Shown here: piece after piece, positions 16,355 to 26,739 of the stretch | Layout of the letters: each line of letters opens with the position of its first letter | Numbering within the stretch: the stretch's first letter is position 1 | From: Sphingobacterium sp. BN32 | GTDB taxonomy: Bacteria > Bacteroidota > Bacteroidia > Sphingobacteriales > Sphingobacteriaceae | Assembly: GCF_030503615.1 (NCBI RefSeq) | Contig: NZ_CP129963.1 | Coordinates: 1,984,001-2,048,000, forward strand | Direction of reading: 5' to 3' | DNA length: 64,000 bases | Translations under genes and position numbers: made by a program | Notes under the pieces: model-generated | Told to the model about the DNA's origin: nothing | The model's input: the letters and a program-made list of their open reading frames with translations, nothing else | Databases searched by the model: none

Positions 16355-18913
16355 ATGGCTGAAGAAACAGAAAACGAAAACAACTTAGTACCTGCGGAAA
16401 ACAGGATTGTCCCTATCAATATTGAAGATCAAATGAAAGCTGCCTACATCGATTACTCGATGTCGGTAATCGTTTCACGTGCTCTTCCTGATGCACGCGA
16501 TGGGCTGAAACCTGTACACCGCCGTGTATTGTATGGTATGTTGGACTTGGGGGTAACGAGTGGAAAACCATATAAGAAATCTGCTCGTATTGTTGGGGAT
16601 GTTTTAGGTAAGTACCACCCACATGGTGACTCGTCGGTTTATGATACGATGGTCCGCATGGCTCAAAACTGGTCATTGCGCTATCCATTGGTTGATGGAC
16701 AAGGTAACTACGGTTCTGTCGATGGGGATCCACCAGCAGCGATGCGTTATACCGAGGCGCGTCTTCGTAAGATTGCCGAAGAGCTATTAGCAGATATCAA
16801 TAAGGATACTGTCGATTTCCAATTAAACTTCGACGACTCTTTAACAGAGCCTACCGTTCTTCCTACTCGTATTCCTAATCTTTTGGTCAATGGATCTTCA
16901 GGTATTGCTGTAGGTATGGCGACCAACATGGCGCCGCACAACCTGACAGAGGTTATCGACGGAACAATCGCCTATATCGATAACCGTGATATCGGGATTT
17001 CTGAGTTGATGACCCATGTCAAGGGACCGGACTTCCCTACTGGTGGATTGATCTATGGTTACCACGGTGTTAGAGAAGCCTTCGAAACAGGTCGCGGTCG
17101 TGTGGTGATGCGTGCAAGAGCAGAGATCGAGACAACGAAATCCGGCAAAGAGGTTATTATCGTAACGGAGATTCCTTATCAGGTGAACAAGTCGGATATG
17201 ATCAAGCGTACAGCTGATTTGATTCAAGAAAAGAAAATTGAAGGTATCTCGGAGATTCGCGATGAGTCTACGAAAGAGATCCGTATTATCTATGAAATTA
17301 AACGGGATGCGAACGCCAATGTGGTGTTGAACAACCTGTATAAATATACCGCATTACAAACATCATTCTCAGTAAATAACATCGCCTTAGTAAAAGGGCG
17401 TCCGATGTTGATGAACCTGAAAGACATGATCCACGAGTTTGTGGAGCACCGTCACGATGTGGTAATCAGACGTACGAAGTTTGAGCTTGCTGAAGCGGAA
17501 AAACGTGCGCACATCTTAGAAGGTTATCTAATCGCATTAGACCACTTAGATGAAGTAATTAAGTTAATCCGTGCATCGGATACGCCAGAAGATGCTCGCG
17601 TAGGCTTGATGGAACGTTTCGGACTTTCCGATATTCAGGCTCGTGCAATCCTTGACATGACCTTACGCAGGTTGACAGGGCTAGAACGCGACAAGATTAA
17701 AGAAGAGTATGCGGAATTAATGAAGACGATTGAATACTTAAAAGAGGTATTGGCAGATGAAGGTCTGCGTATGAAGATCATCAAAGACGAGCTTCTTGAA
17801 GTTCAAGAGAAATATGGAGATGAACGTCGTTCGGAGATTGTTCACTCGGCAGAAGATATGCGTATGGAAGACTTCATCGATGATGAGGAAGTTGTTATTA
17901 CGATATCTCACAACAGCTACGTTAAGCGTACGCCGCTTACCGAATACCGTCGTCAAGGTCGTGGTGGTAAAGGTGCCATTGGTTCCTCTACGCGCGACGA
18001 AGACTTCACCGAACATATCATTACAGCCTCTGCGCACAACTACTTATTGTTGTTTACAGAAGCAGGTCGTTGTTTCTGGCTACGTGCTTTCGAGATTCCT
18101 GAAGGAAGTAGAACTTCAAAAGGTAGAGCACTACAGAACATCATCAATATTCCGAAAGACGAGAAGATCAAGGCTTACATCAATGTGAAGAACTTGAAAG
18201 ATCAGGAGTATTTAGAGAACAACTTCATTATTATGTGTACTAAGAAAGGTACTATTAAGAAGACGTCGCTAGAAGCTTACTCTCGTCCTAGAGCAAATGG
18301 TATCAATGCAATCAATATCAATGAAGGCGACCAGTTATTGGAAGCAACCTTGACTTCGGGCGGCAGCGAGATCGTGATGGCTTTACGTTCGGGTCGTGCA
18401 ATCCGCTTCAACGAGGAAAACGTCAGACCGATGGGTAGAACTGCTACTGGTGTACGCGGAATCACGCTTGCAAGCGAAAATGACGAGGTTGTTGGCATGA
18501 TTAGTGTTAATGATCAAGAGACAACTGTATTGGTTGTTTCGGAAAAAGGATACGGAAAACGTACAGATATTGAAGACTACCGTATCACCAACCGTGGTGG
18601 TAAAGGGGTAAAAACAATCAACGTTACGGAGAAGACCGGTGAGTTGGTTGCAATTAAAGGCGTTACTGATGAGAACGACTTAATGATCATCAATAAATCA
18701 GGTATTGTTATCCGTATTGGCGTAGCTTCACTTCGCGTTATGGGTCGTGCAACACAAGGTGTTCGATTGATTACCTTAAAGGACAATGACGAGATCGCAT
18801 CGATCACTAAAGTTGACCACCAAGACGAAGAAGAAGAAACGCAAATTGAAGGTTCCGAAGAAAACACAACTGAAAACGATTCAAGTAGTGCTGAAAATGA
18901 AGAACAAGAATAA
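16355..18913 (+). CDS. gyrA: DNA gyrase subunit A
   Basis: An 852-residue type IIA topoisomerase subunit. The catalytic tyrosine is Tyr132 in [10 protein letters not shown]. The quinolone region [15 protein letters not shown] keeps Ser93 and Asp97, the residues usually changed in resistant strains, so it looks like the sensitive type. C-terminal beta-pinwheel repeats follow, with a GyrA box variant QGRGGKG near residue 534. The tail of about 30 residues is very acidic. Its last 17 bases overlap the next gene, a TPR protein, in another frame. Confidence 0.98.
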   Translation: MAEETENENNLVPAENRIVPINIEDQMKAAYIDYSMSVIVSRALPDARDGLKPVHRRVLYGMLDLGVTSGKPYKKSARIVGDVLGKYHPHGDSSVYDTMVRMAQNWSLRYPLVDGQGNYGSVDGDPPAAMRYTEARLRKIAEELLADINKDTVDFQLNFDDSLTEPTVLPTRIPNLLVNGSSGIAVGMATNMAPHNLTEVIDGTIAYIDNRDIGISELMTHVKGPDFPTGGLIYGYHGVREAFETGRGRVVMRARAEIETTKSGKEVIIVTEIPYQVNKSDMIKRTADLIQEKKIEGISEIRDESTKEIRIIYEIKRDANANVVLNNLYKYTALQTSFSVNNIALVKGRPMLMNLKDMIHEFVEHRHDVVIRRTKFELAEAEKRAHILEGYLIALDHLDEVIKLIRASDTPEDARVGLMERFGLSDIQARAILDMTLRRLTGLERDKIKEEYAELMKTIEYLKEVLADEGLRMKIIKDELLEVQEKYGDERRSEIVHSAEDMRMEDFIDDEEVVITISHNSYVKRTPLTEYRRQGRGGKGAIGSSTRDEDFTEHIITASAHNYLLLFTEAGRCFWLRAFEIPEGSRTSKGRALQNIINIPKDEKIKAYINVKNLKDQEYLENNFIIMCTKKGTIKKTSLEAYSRPRANGINAININEGDQLLEATLTSGGSEIVMALRSGRAIRFNEENVRPMGRTATGVRGITLASENDEVVGMISVNDQETTVLVVSEKGYGKRTDIEDYRITNRGGKGVKTINVTEKTGELVAIKGVTDENDLMIINKSGIVIRIGVASLRVMGRATQGVRLITLKDNDEIASITKVDHQDEEEETQIEGSEENTTENDSSSAENEEQE

Positions 18914-20009
18914 TTTCATTATTTCATCCCTATCGGTACTGTTAGCTTTATCAGCTAACAGTGCTTTTGCGCAATCTAATTACAAAGAAGCTAGCAATGC
19001 CTTTGCGCTTTATACGCAAACCGGCGCTATCAAGAATCTTGAGAACGCAAAAAAACAATTAGATAACATCTACAAAACGGCTAAAGACTCTTCAAAAACA
19101 CGCGTAAATGTACTGCGTGCGATGGTGATGAGCTCTATCGCTTACGCCGACTCTGCGCGAACGATAAAAACAGATAAGGACCCTATTGATTTGACCTATC
19201 AGACCTTGGGAAGAATTCGTGAAAAAGATCGCGAAGGCTATCCTGGCGAGATTAGCTATGTAAAACAGAACTTAGCTGCAGCATTGATCAAGCGCGCGAA
19301 TAAATCGCTGCAAGGCCAGAAGTATGATGCTGCTTATAGTGATTTCCTGAAAGTCGACGAGTTGAATGCTAAAAATGAAGATGTAACCTACAATCTTGCT
19401 GTCTTAGCAAACAAAGCAGGCAAGTCTGAGGATGCTGTTAAATTCTACAAAAAGATTATTGAAAGTGGCAATGCTACGGAACAACAATATTTAGAATTAG
19501 CGGCTCTTTACAATAAGTTAGGTGAAAGCCAGTTGAATTTAACGACTTTAGAAAACGCTCGTACGAAGTATGGAGAGAATAAGGAAATCTTGTTTCAATT
19601 GATTCAGGAATATGCTTCTGTAAAAGCTTACGATGCGATCGTTCCTATAGCTGATCAAGCTGTTAAGATGGAGCCAGACAATGTGGAGTTGAATTACCTG
19701 GCGGGCTACGCTAATGAAAATGTAAACAATATTCCTGCTGCAAAAGCGTTTTACGAAAAGGTGTTAGAGATAGATCCCAATAATTATGAGTCTAATCTAG
19801 CATTGGGTTTAATCTATTTGAAAGACTTTTTAAATGATACGGAGAATCATGAGGCACAATACAATGCTCAGAATTTTCTGTTGAAAGCAAATGAAATCAA
19901 ACCTTACGAGATCAATGCACTTAAATCTTTAGCGATGTTCTATGAGAAAGCTGACGATGCTGAGCAATTAGATCGCGTGAATCTACTTTTGAACCAACTT
20001 ACGAATTAA
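18897..20009 (+). CDS. Exported TPR-repeat protein
   Basis: A 370-residue protein. The start chosen is ATG 18897, inside the gyrA 3' end, because it gives a clean signal peptide ([20 protein letters not shown]...AFA); a longer open frame upstream would encode a lysine-rich out-of-frame gyrA tail. The mature part carries about seven TPR helices pairs, for example [19 protein letters not shown] and [15 protein letters not shown]. It is probably a periplasmic scaffold. It is translationally linked to gyrA and is followed by a second TPR gene 21 bp later. The partner is unknown. Confidence 0.88.
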   Translation: MKNKNNFIISSLSVLLALSANSAFAQSNYKEASNAFALYTQTGAIKNLENAKKQLDNIYKTAKDSSKTRVNVLRAMVMSSIAYADSARTIKTDKDPIDLTYQTLGRIREKDREGYPGEISYVKQNLAAALIKRANKSLQGQKYDAAYSDFLKVDELNAKNEDVTYNLAVLANKAGKSEDAVKFYKKIIESGNATEQQYLELAALYNKLGESQLNLTTLENARTKYGENKEILFQLIQEYASVKAYDAIVPIADQAVKMEPDNVELNYLAGYANENVNNIPAAKAFYEKVLEIDPNNYESNLALGLIYLKDFLNDTENHEAQYNAQNFLLKANEIKPYEINALKSLAMFYEKADDAEQLDRVNLLLNQLTN

Positions 20010-20030
20010 GACAACACAAATAAAAACGAT

Positions 20031-21206
20031 ATGAATCTAAGAAAATCCATATTATTCGCCGGAGTTCTTTTTGCAGCCGGTACAACGACTGCAATGGCTC
20101 AATCGGGTAATATCAAAAAAGCGAAAACCAACTACACGAAATTCGAAGAGTTGAAAGCTGCAAATACAGCTGCTTTAGGTAAAGGTAATTTAACTTCAGC
20201 TCAAGAAGCTATCGACGCTGCTGTTGTACATGAGAAAACACAAAACGATCCAGAAGCTTGGACGGTATATTCTTTAGTATATGCTAATATTGCGAACCTT
20301 GATAAAAATGCGGAAGCTGCAACAAAAGCCATTGAGGGTATCAAGAAAGCAACAGAGTTGGATACGGATAAAAAACACGCGGAAAACATCAAAGCTGCTG
20401 GTCAGACACTAGGACAGTTCCGTTTTAACGAGGGTGTTGCTGCTTGGGACAAACAAGACTACCAAACAGCTTACAAAGAGTTTACTGGGGCTTTAGATTA
20501 CTTACCAGGTGATACTACATTAACATACTACTCTGGTTTAGCGGCTGTGCAAAACAAGGATTATGATAATGCTATTGCTCGCTATAAAGCTTTAGTACCT
20601 GTAAAAGAATATTCTGCACACAAGTCAATCATGATTGATTTACCTAAGCTTTATTTATCAAAACAAGATACTGCTGCTGCATTAGCTTCTGCTGCTGAGG
20701 CGGTTGCTGCTTATCCAAACGATAATGCGGCTGTCGTACAGAACATCGAGTTGAACTTGATTACGGGAAATGAGGCTAAAGTAGTTTCAGACATCGAAGC
20801 TCAGATTGCTAAGGATGCGTCAAACAAAAGCTTACATTATTACCTTGGCTTAGCATACAGCACTTCTGGTCAACCGGAGAAAGCTTTAGAGGCTTACAAA
20901 AAAGCTTTAGAGATCGATCCAAACTATTTAGAAGCTAATACAAACGCTGCTGTTGTTATTATGAACAGTGGTCGCGATGAGTTAATTGCATTAAACGACG
21001 ATAAAACGTTGCAGGCAAAAGACTACAATGCAAAAGTTGCAGCATTGAAAGAGAAAATTGCTCGTGCATTACCTTACTTACAAAAATCTGTAGAAGCAGA
21101 TCCTAAGAATGCTGATGCATTGCGCAACTTGAAAAACTTCTATGATTTCATGCAAGACGAAGCTAAATCTGCAGAAACGCAAGCGAAGATTGATGCATTG
21201 AACTAA
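20031..21206 (+). CDS. Exported TPR-repeat protein
   Basis: A 391-residue, alanine- and lysine-rich protein with a signal peptide ending TTAMAQS. TPR units are visible along its length, best in YYLGLAYSTSGQPEKALEA and KALEIDPNYLEANTNAA. It resembles the preceding gene in layout and probably arose with it by duplication or shares its function. It ends 14 bp before a strong bidirectional terminator, closing the gyrA-TPR-TPR unit. No catalytic motif is present. Confidence 0.88.
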   Translation: MNLRKSILFAGVLFAAGTTTAMAQSGNIKKAKTNYTKFEELKAANTAALGKGNLTSAQEAIDAAVVHEKTQNDPEAWTVYSLVYANIANLDKNAEAATKAIEGIKKATELDTDKKHAENIKAAGQTLGQFRFNEGVAAWDKQDYQTAYKEFTGALDYLPGDTTLTYYSGLAAVQNKDYDNAIARYKALVPVKEYSAHKSIMIDLPKLYLSKQDTAAALASAAEAVAAYPNDNAAVVQNIELNLITGNEAKVVSDIEAQIAKDASNKSLHYYLGLAYSTSGQPEKALEAYKKALEIDPNYLEANTNAAVVIMNSGRDELIALNDDKTLQAKDYNAKVAALKEKIARALPYLQKSVEADPKNADALRNLKNFYDFMQDEAKSAETQAKIDALN

Positions 21207-21220
21207 TGCGCAGTTAAGAT

Positions 21221-21256
21221 AAAAAAAGCCTTCAGCATATGCTGAAGGCTTTTTTT
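21221..21256. terminator. Bidirectional terminator
   Basis: AGCCTTCAGCATATGCTGAAGGCT is a perfect palindrome flanked by seven A on the left and seven T on the right. It ends the TPR gene on the plus strand and the ZIP transporter gene on the minus strand. Confidence 0.93.
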
Positions 21257-21269
21257 ATGTGCTTATCTA

Positions 21270-22088
21270 TTACCCTAGTGCCACATCCAATACCATCATC
21301 ACTACGAAACCGAGGACAAAACCGAGCATCGGGATGTCCGAATGTTCTTCCTGTTGAGTCTCCGGGATTACCTCTTCGATAACCACAAAGATCATGGCAC
21401 CGGCAGCAAAAGCTAAAGCATATGGAAGAATAGGAATAAAGAATGCCACCGCCCATGCACCTAATACTGCAAAAATAGGCTCCACAATCGCTGACATTTG
21501 TCCGTATTGAAAACTCTTTCTACGGGATAATCCCATTCTACGCAAAGGCATCGAAACAGCAATTCCTTCCGGGAAATTCTGTAATCCGATTCCCATAGCT
21601 AGTAAAATAGCTCCGGCGATGGTTGCCTCAGCATGTCCAGCGGCTGCACCGCCAAACAGAACCCCTACCGCCAAGCCCTCAGGAATATTGTGTAAAGCTA
21701 TCGCGATGGTTAGTAATGTCGTTCGATGTAAAGATGATTTTGGACCTTCAGTTTTTAGAAAATTCAAGTGCAAGTGAGGCATCAGTTTATCCAAGCCGAA
21801 AATAAAGAATGCACCTAAGAGAAATCCGATAGCGGCAGGCATAACTTTCTCGAAGCTTTCGCCTTCGCTCATCTCAATTGCTGGGGCCAATAAGCTCCAA
21901 AAACTGGCAGCTATCATGACTCCCCCAGTAAAACCTAGCATGCCGTTTAACAATTTCTTATTAACGCCTTTAAATAAGAACACACTCGCCGCCCCCAAGG
22001 CTGTTACGCCCCAAGTGAAAAGACCAGCTATCAATGCCGCAACAATAGGATTTAGGGTTTCAAAGTAAGCTATCAGGTTATCAATCAT
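21270..22088 (-). CDS. ZIP-family divalent metal transporter
   Basis: A 272-residue membrane protein with about eight transmembrane helices. The metal-site motifs of ZIP transporters are clear: HNIPEGLAVGV in helix 4 and QNFPEGIAVSMP in helix 5. The variable loop holds HLHLN, a weak histidine cluster. It most resembles bacterial ZupT/GufA-like proteins that import zinc or other divalent metals across the inner membrane. It is probably monocistronic; Dps lies upstream on the same strand 147 bp away. Confidence 0.9.
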   Translation of the reverse strand: MIDNLIAYFETLNPIVAALIAGLFTWGVTALGAASVFLFKGVNKKLLNGMLGFTGGVMIAASFWSLLAPAIEMSEGESFEKVMPAAIGFLLGAFFIFGLDKLMPHLHLNFLKTEGPKSSLHRTTLLTIAIALHNIPEGLAVGVLFGGAAAGHAEATIAGAILLAMGIGLQNFPEGIAVSMPLRRMGLSRRKSFQYGQMSAIVEPIFAVLGAWAVAFFIPILPYALAFAAGAMIFVVIEEVIPETQQEEHSDIPMLGFVLGFVVMMVLDVALG

Positions 22089-22194
22089 ACGAATAATGAA
22101 AATATGCTCTGAATTTAACTATTCTTTTCAATAAATAAGTTGAAATATCACTTTTCTTATTCAATTTATCAATCTTCAGTCAGCAGAAACAACA

Positions 22195-22214
22195 AGAGCC
22201 CCTTTCGGAGCTCT
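22195..22214 (-). terminator. Possible dps terminator
   Basis: On the minus strand AGAGCTCC-GAAA-GGGGCTCT forms a short stem with one mismatch, followed by a weak T-rich stretch (TGTTGTTTC). It sits 21 bp past the dps stop. Confidence 0.45.
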
Positions 22215-22235
22215 AATTATGGGAATATCTTGCCT

Positions 22236-22706
22236 CTATTTTACATGAGCGCGCAGCATCCAAGCTGTTTTCTCATGTTTTTCCAAAATTCCTACCAAGA
22301 AATCTTCTGTTCCTGCATCTTCATGATCTTCCGCTAACTTAATATCTTCACGCAGGGTGATGATCAAGCTCTCGAAATCATTCAATAACTCCTTGATAAA
22401 TCCTTGGCTATCGTTCTTGTTGTATTTCATTTCTGTAAGCTGTGTCACTTCCAAAAACTCCTTCATCGTGCCGATAGCATAATGGCCAATAGCGCGAACG
22501 CGCTCTGCAACTTCATCGATCAATTCTGCCAATTCATCATAAATAGTCTCAAAGAACAAATGCTGAGCATGAAAATCTGGTCCTTCCACATTCCAATGGG
22601 CATTTCTAACCTTGATATAGAGTACATTCTCATCTGCCAACAATCTGTTCAACATATTTGCAACAGCAGCAGTGTCCTTTTCTTTTAAACCGATATTTGT
22701 TTTCAT
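22236..22706 (-). CDS. dps: Dps-like DNA-binding ferritin
   Basis: A 156-residue member of the Dps family. The inter-subunit ferroxidase ligands are present in NAHWNVEGPDFHAQHLFFET, with His, His, Asp and Glu in the usual order. It stores iron and uses hydrogen peroxide to oxidise Fe(II), protecting DNA. The length and lack of a long basic tail suggest protection mainly through iron removal. An aldo/keto reductase gene is 23 bp upstream on the same strand, suggesting a stress-linked transcription unit. Confidence 0.94.
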   Translation of the reverse strand: MKTNIGLKEKDTAAVANMLNRLLADENVLYIKVRNAHWNVEGPDFHAQHLFFETIYDELAELIDEVAERVRAIGHYAIGTMKEFLEVTQLTEMKYNKNDSQGFIKELLNDFESLIITLREDIKLAEDHEDAGTEDFLVGILEKHEKTAWMLRAHVK

Positions 22707-22729
22707 CTGTAAATTAGTTTTATATGTTT

Positions 22730-23689
22730 TTAATAAGTACTTGCTTCGTTCAATTTTTGTATAGCGTCCTCCCCTAGTCTAAGTTGCACAGCGGCAACAA
22801 AGGATTGTAAGTGATCTTCTTTAGTAGCACTAGCTATCGGCGCTGTGATGGATGGTCGCGCGAGCAGCCATGCTAAAGCAACGGCGGAAGAAGACGTACG
22901 ATAAACTGCGGAAACCTCCGATAAGACTTTCACAATACGTTGTCCACGCTCATTCCAATAACGCTTTTGTATCCCCTCGCCTCTTGCAGACTTATTGAAA
23001 TCGTCATCCGAAAGATACTTCCCACTTAGAAAACCACTGGCAAGCGAATAGTATGGAATTACTGCAAGGTCATTTTGTGCAGCAATTACCTCAAACTCTT
23101 GCTCATATTTTGCGCGATCATAAAGGTTATACTCCGGCTGCAAGGAAACATACTTCGGAAGATTTAAATGATCCGCAGTAGATAAACTCTCTGTAAGACG
23201 TTCGGCCGTAATATTTGATGCACCAATATACCTAACCTTTCCTTCTTTAATTAAGTCCTCATAGGCCCTTAAAGTCTCTTCTATCGGAGTTTCGACATCA
23301 TCATAGTGAGTTTGATAGAGATCGATATAATCCGTCTGCATACGTTTCAACGATAGTTCGACCTGCTCCTTAATATAGGTTGCTTTTGTGTTTGGCTTCG
23401 AATCATAGCCAAACCGTCCTCCCACCTTCGTCATTAATACCAGATCATCACGCTTTCCACGCTTATTCAACCAATTTCCGATGATAGTCTCGGATTCTCC
23501 GCCTTTATTTCCAGGCACCCAATGCGAGTAATTATTAGCAGTATCGATCGCATTGAATCCTAAATCAACAAAGCGATCTAAAATATCAAAAGACTGCTGT
23601 TCATCTAGTGTCCATCCGAACACATTTCCTCCGAAAATAATAGGGTCAATAAATAAATCTGAATTTGCAATTTGACGTTTGTTTTCCAT
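22730..23689 (-). CDS. Aldo/keto reductase
   Basis: A 319-residue TIM-barrel NADPH reductase. The family tetrad is recognisable: Asp in AIDTANNYS, Tyr in the same loop, Lys in LMTKVGGRFG, and His in LYQTHYDD. The NADPH-binding end ITAPIASATKEDHL is intact. It resembles the YajO/YghZ-like branch that acts on diverse aldehydes and ketones; the physiological substrate is not visible. It heads the unit with dps and is divergent from the RluA-type gene. Confidence 0.9.
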   Translation of the reverse strand: MENKRQIANSDLFIDPIIFGGNVFGWTLDEQQSFDILDRFVDLGFNAIDTANNYSHWVPGNKGGESETIIGNWLNKRGKRDDLVLMTKVGGRFGYDSKPNTKATYIKEQVELSLKRMQTDYIDLYQTHYDDVETPIEETLRAYEDLIKEGKVRYIGASNITAERLTESLSTADHLNLPKYVSLQPEYNLYDRAKYEQEFEVIAAQNDLAVIPYYSLASGFLSGKYLSDDDFNKSARGEGIQKRYWNERGQRIVKVLSEVSAVYRTSSSAVALAWLLARPSITAPIASATKEDHLQSFVAAVQLRLGEDAIQKLNEASTY

Positions 23690-23810
23690 AGCGGGCGCTC
23701 TAATTTTGATAAGGACAAGTTACCATTTTTAATGCGCCTTTCCCAGTTTTCAAGGCTTTATCTTGTCATAATATTATAAGAATAGCGCAGTGTATTCGCC
23801 TACACTTTTG

Positions 23811-23818
23811 TATTTTTG
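23811..23818 (+). promoter_or_regulatory. Candidate -7 box for the pseudouridine synthase gene
   Basis: TATTTTTG matches TAnnTTTG and lies 23 bp before the ATG at 23842. No clear -33 TTTG is found at the standard distance. Confidence 0.4.
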
Positions 23819-23841
23819 CCCCTTCGAGAAAATAAAAGAAA

Positions 23842-25527
23842 ATGCAAGGGTATTTAACACATCTACATCGCTTTAATGAAGACATAACTGCAATTCAATT
23901 GCCGGATGCTTTTACTTATCCTTTCTTTTATGAACCTCATCCATTAAGCATGCTCGCTGCAGAACAAGTCCAGCAGTACTTAACCGCTCAAACTGATTTT
24001 CAGCATAACTTTGGGCTAAAGCCAGATATGCCAGGCTTAGTAATTGGAAAAATGTTCGGAGTCTTAGTCGTGCAAGATCAGGAGGGCAAGCTAGGTTATC
24101 TGGCCGCAGTTTCTGGAAAGCTCGCTGGAACCAATCAGAACCAATATTTCGTTCCTCCCATCTTTGACATGTTAGACCCCGACGGATTTTTCATCCAAGA
24201 GGAAAACATCATCAATGCAATCAATCGTCGCATCGAAGAGCTTTCGGCAAATCCTAACATCAAAATCTTTAAAGAGAGATTAGTTTCCCTTCAACAGGAA
24301 AATGATGCTGTCCTATCCGACCTGCGTAAGTTTCATAAGGCGAACAAAGCCGAACGCAAGCGCATTCGAGAGCAGGCAAAGCAGCAGCTTAACGAAGAAG
24401 AATACAACCTAATCGCTGAAGACCTTATCAAACAAAGCTATCGCGATCAACACGACTACGATGTCGCAAAACAAGCTTGCAAAGAGAAATTCCAAAGGCA
24501 AGAAGAAGAGCTGCAGCAGCTAGTACAAGAAATCGATAATTTAAAAGACGAAAGAAAAAGACGCTCCGCGGATCTACAACAACGCTTGTTTGATCAATAT
24601 CATTTCTTGAATGCGGAAGGCAATACCAAACCTGTTCTTGATATATTTCAAGATCATATCAATATGCCGCCGCCTGCTGGTGCAGGAGAATGTGCGGCGC
24701 CGAAGCTTCTACAGTATGCTTATCAGCATCAACTAAAACCCATCGCATTAGCTGAATTCTGGTGGGGCGCTTCGCCATCCTCGGAAGTCAGGAAACATAA
24801 GCAATACTATCCTTCCTGCCGAGGAAAGTGTGAACCTATCTTAGGCCACATGTTACAAGGATTGAAAGTTGATCCCAATCCAATGTTACAAAATCCAGCA
24901 GCGGATAAGGAATTGGAGTTTATTTATAAAGACGATGATATCATCGTGGTCAACAAGCCTGCAGAGTTCTTATCCGTTCCAGGCATTAACATACAAGACA
25001 GCGTGCAACAGCGAATTGAACGCATGTATCCCGACATCAAAAGTCCCATTATCATCCACCGCCTGGATATGTCCACTTCGGGAATCTTAGTGTTGGCAAA
25101 GAATAAAGAGGCGCATCAAATCATACAAGACCAGTTTATCCAGCATACGGTCAGAAAACGCTATACCGCCCTGTTAGAAGGGATAATTGAAGAAAGCGAA
25201 GGCCTGATCGACCTACCACTTCGCGTAGACCTGGACGATAGACCACGCCAGATGGTTTGCTACGACTATGGTAAGCCGGCAAGAACCGAATTCAAAGTCG
25301 TTGCAATCGAAGGAAACCGCACCAGAATACATTATTTCCCACTAACCGGTAGAACACATCAGTTGCGCGTACATTCTGCACACGTGAAGGGACTCAATGC
25401 CCCTATCGTTGGAGACGATCTATATGGAAACAGAGCCGACAGGCTACATTTGCATGCCGGTTTCATCAGCTTTAAGCACCCAAAAACAGGCGAAGTAATG
25501 AGTTTTGAAGTTACCGACCCATTTTAG
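23842..25527 (+). CDS. RluA-family pseudouridine synthase with long N-terminal extension
   Basis: A 561-residue protein. The C-terminal 215 residues form an RluA-type catalytic domain with HRLDMSTSGILVLAKN (catalytic Asp near 409) and the C-terminal LTGRTHQLRVH motif. The first 350 residues are an extension: an N-terminal domain, a charged coiled coil (about 135-255), and a cysteine-containing segment (GECAAPKL, PSCRGKCEP). This long architecture occurs in several Bacteroidota. It modifies uridines in rRNA or tRNA; which site cannot be told from sequence. A Crp-like gene follows after 48 bp. Confidence 0.9.
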   Translation: MQGYLTHLHRFNEDITAIQLPDAFTYPFFYEPHPLSMLAAEQVQQYLTAQTDFQHNFGLKPDMPGLVIGKMFGVLVVQDQEGKLGYLAAVSGKLAGTNQNQYFVPPIFDMLDPDGFFIQEENIINAINRRIEELSANPNIKIFKERLVSLQQENDAVLSDLRKFHKANKAERKRIREQAKQQLNEEEYNLIAEDLIKQSYRDQHDYDVAKQACKEKFQRQEEELQQLVQEIDNLKDERKRRSADLQQRLFDQYHFLNAEGNTKPVLDIFQDHINMPPPAGAGECAAPKLLQYAYQHQLKPIALAEFWWGASPSSEVRKHKQYYPSCRGKCEPILGHMLQGLKVDPNPMLQNPAADKELEFIYKDDDIIVVNKPAEFLSVPGINIQDSVQQRIERMYPDIKSPIIIHRLDMSTSGILVLAKNKEAHQIIQDQFIQHTVRKRYTALLEGIIEESEGLIDLPLRVDLDDRPRQMVCYDYGKPARTEFKVVAIEGNRTRIHYFPLTGRTHQLRVHSAHVKGLNAPIVGDDLYGNRADRLHLHAGFISFKHPKTGEVMSFEVTDPF

Positions 25528-25575
25528 AATTTCTATTCAAATGCCTAACTTGTCATACTAATAAAGCCTCCGCCA

Positions 25576-26148
25576 ATGGAACTCTTCAAATTCGTATATC
25601 AGCACCCGCTATTCGAAGCCGCTGATTTAGAGCTAATCAGCAAAGAACATCAACGTGTGGAACTGAAAAAAGGAGATTATCTTTTGAAAAAAGATCAAAC
25701 CGCCAATTGCTATTCCATCGTTGAGTCCGGTCTTATACGCACCTATCTATACGACTACGAAGGCAATGAAATTACCACAGGATTTACCGGCACCAATGAA
25801 ATCGCGATAGAAGTTGCTTCCCTATTTCAACGTATTCCAACGCAGGAGTATATGCAATGCTTGACTGACTGTGTACTTTGGCAAATTGATTACGACCAAT
25901 TTCAAGAGCTTTTCCATCAAATCCCTGCTATGCGGGAATGGGGTCGTGCCTGGATGGTATTCGAACTATACCTCGCTAAGAAAAGAGCAACAGAAATGAT
26001 CACAGAACCTGCTACGCAACGATACTTGCACCTTATGCAAGAGAAACCGCAGATCATTCAGCAAGCGCCACTTAAGCATATCGCTTCTTACCTGGGTGTA
26101 ACAGATACTTCCCTAAGCCGTATCCGTAAAGAAATTATGCACGCCTAA
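25576..26148 (+). CDS. Crp/Fnr-family transcriptional regulator
   Basis: A 190-residue protein with a cyclic-nucleotide-binding-like beta barrel (about 25-115) and a C-terminal helix-turn-helix (HIASYLGVTDTSLSRIRKEI). It lacks the cysteine cluster of FNR, so it is not an Fe-S oxygen sensor, and lacks a canonical cAMP pocket. This form is abundant in Bacteroidota with mostly unknown ligands. It is followed closely by a pentapeptide-repeat gene (14 bp) and a YkuD-like gene, which it may coregulate. Confidence 0.9.
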   Translation: MELFKFVYQHPLFEAADLELISKEHQRVELKKGDYLLKKDQTANCYSIVESGLIRTYLYDYEGNEITTGFTGTNEIAIEVASLFQRIPTQEYMQCLTDCVLWQIDYDQFQELFHQIPAMREWGRAWMVFELYLAKKRATEMITEPATQRYLHLMQEKPQIIQQAPLKHIASYLGVTDTSLSRIRKEIMHA

Positions 26149-26162
26149 ATCTTTATTAACGA

Positions 26163-26738
26163 ATGGAAAAAGAATATTTCGAAGATCAGACCTTCGACCA
26201 AACACGAATTGCGAAAGCTCCACTAACACAAGCACACTACGACTACTGCCAATTCAAAGGATGTAACTTAGAACAATACGATCTAAGCGATTATAAATTC
26301 ACGGAATGTACCTTTATCGACTGCAACCTGAGCTTGGCAAATCTAACTGGTTGTAGCATACAGGACGTTAAATTCCAAAACTGCAAATTGATGGGATTAC
26401 ACTTCGAAACCTGCAATCCCTTCAATATCTCTTTTACATTTAAAGATAGTATCCTCGATCGCAGTAGCTTTTATAAGCTCAAGATAAAGAAAACGAGCTT
26501 TCAAGGCAGCCGTCTACAAGAGGTAGATTTCGAAGGCACAGACCTCAGCCTTGCCGACTTTAGCGATACGGATCTAAGCATGGCAAACTTTACGCAAACA
26601 AACCTCGAGAAAGCCAACTTCTTAACGGCGACCAACTATAGCATCGACCCGGACAGCAATAAGATTAAAGGCGCTAAATTTAGTCTTCACGGATTGCCTG
26701 GTCTTTTAGAAAAGCATCAGATCAAAATTCAATATTAG
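26163..26738 (+). CDS. Pentapeptide-repeat protein, Qnr/McbG-like
   Basis: A 191-residue protein made almost entirely of A(D/N)LxX pentapeptide units, for example CNLEQYDLSDYKF, DLSLADFSDTDLSMANF and TNLEKANF. It should fold as a right-handed quadrilateral beta helix. Two rows are interrupted near residue 95 (PFNISFTFKD), as in the loops of Qnr proteins, and the C-terminal helix matches Qnr/McbG layout. Some relatives protect gyrase from quinolones or microcins, but most have no known role, so resistance is only a possibility. It overlaps no gene; the next starts 1 bp later. Confidence 0.85.
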   Translation: MEKEYFEDQTFDQTRIAKAPLTQAHYDYCQFKGCNLEQYDLSDYKFTECTFIDCNLSLANLTGCSIQDVKFQNCKLMGLHFETCNPFNISFTFKDSILDRSSFYKLKIKKTSFQGSRLQEVDFEGTDLSLADFSDTDLSMANFTQTNLEKANFLTATNYSIDPDSNKIKGAKFSLHGLPGLLEKHQIKIQY

Positions 26739-26739
26739 C

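Noticed and set aside
16130..16355. 64-codon open frame upstream of gyrA
   Set aside because: AT-rich leader sequence with no coding character; overlaps the expected promoter.
18786..18896. N-terminal extension of the TPR gene
   Set aside because: It is the gyrA acidic tail read in another frame, giving lysine-rich nonsense before a clear signal peptide.
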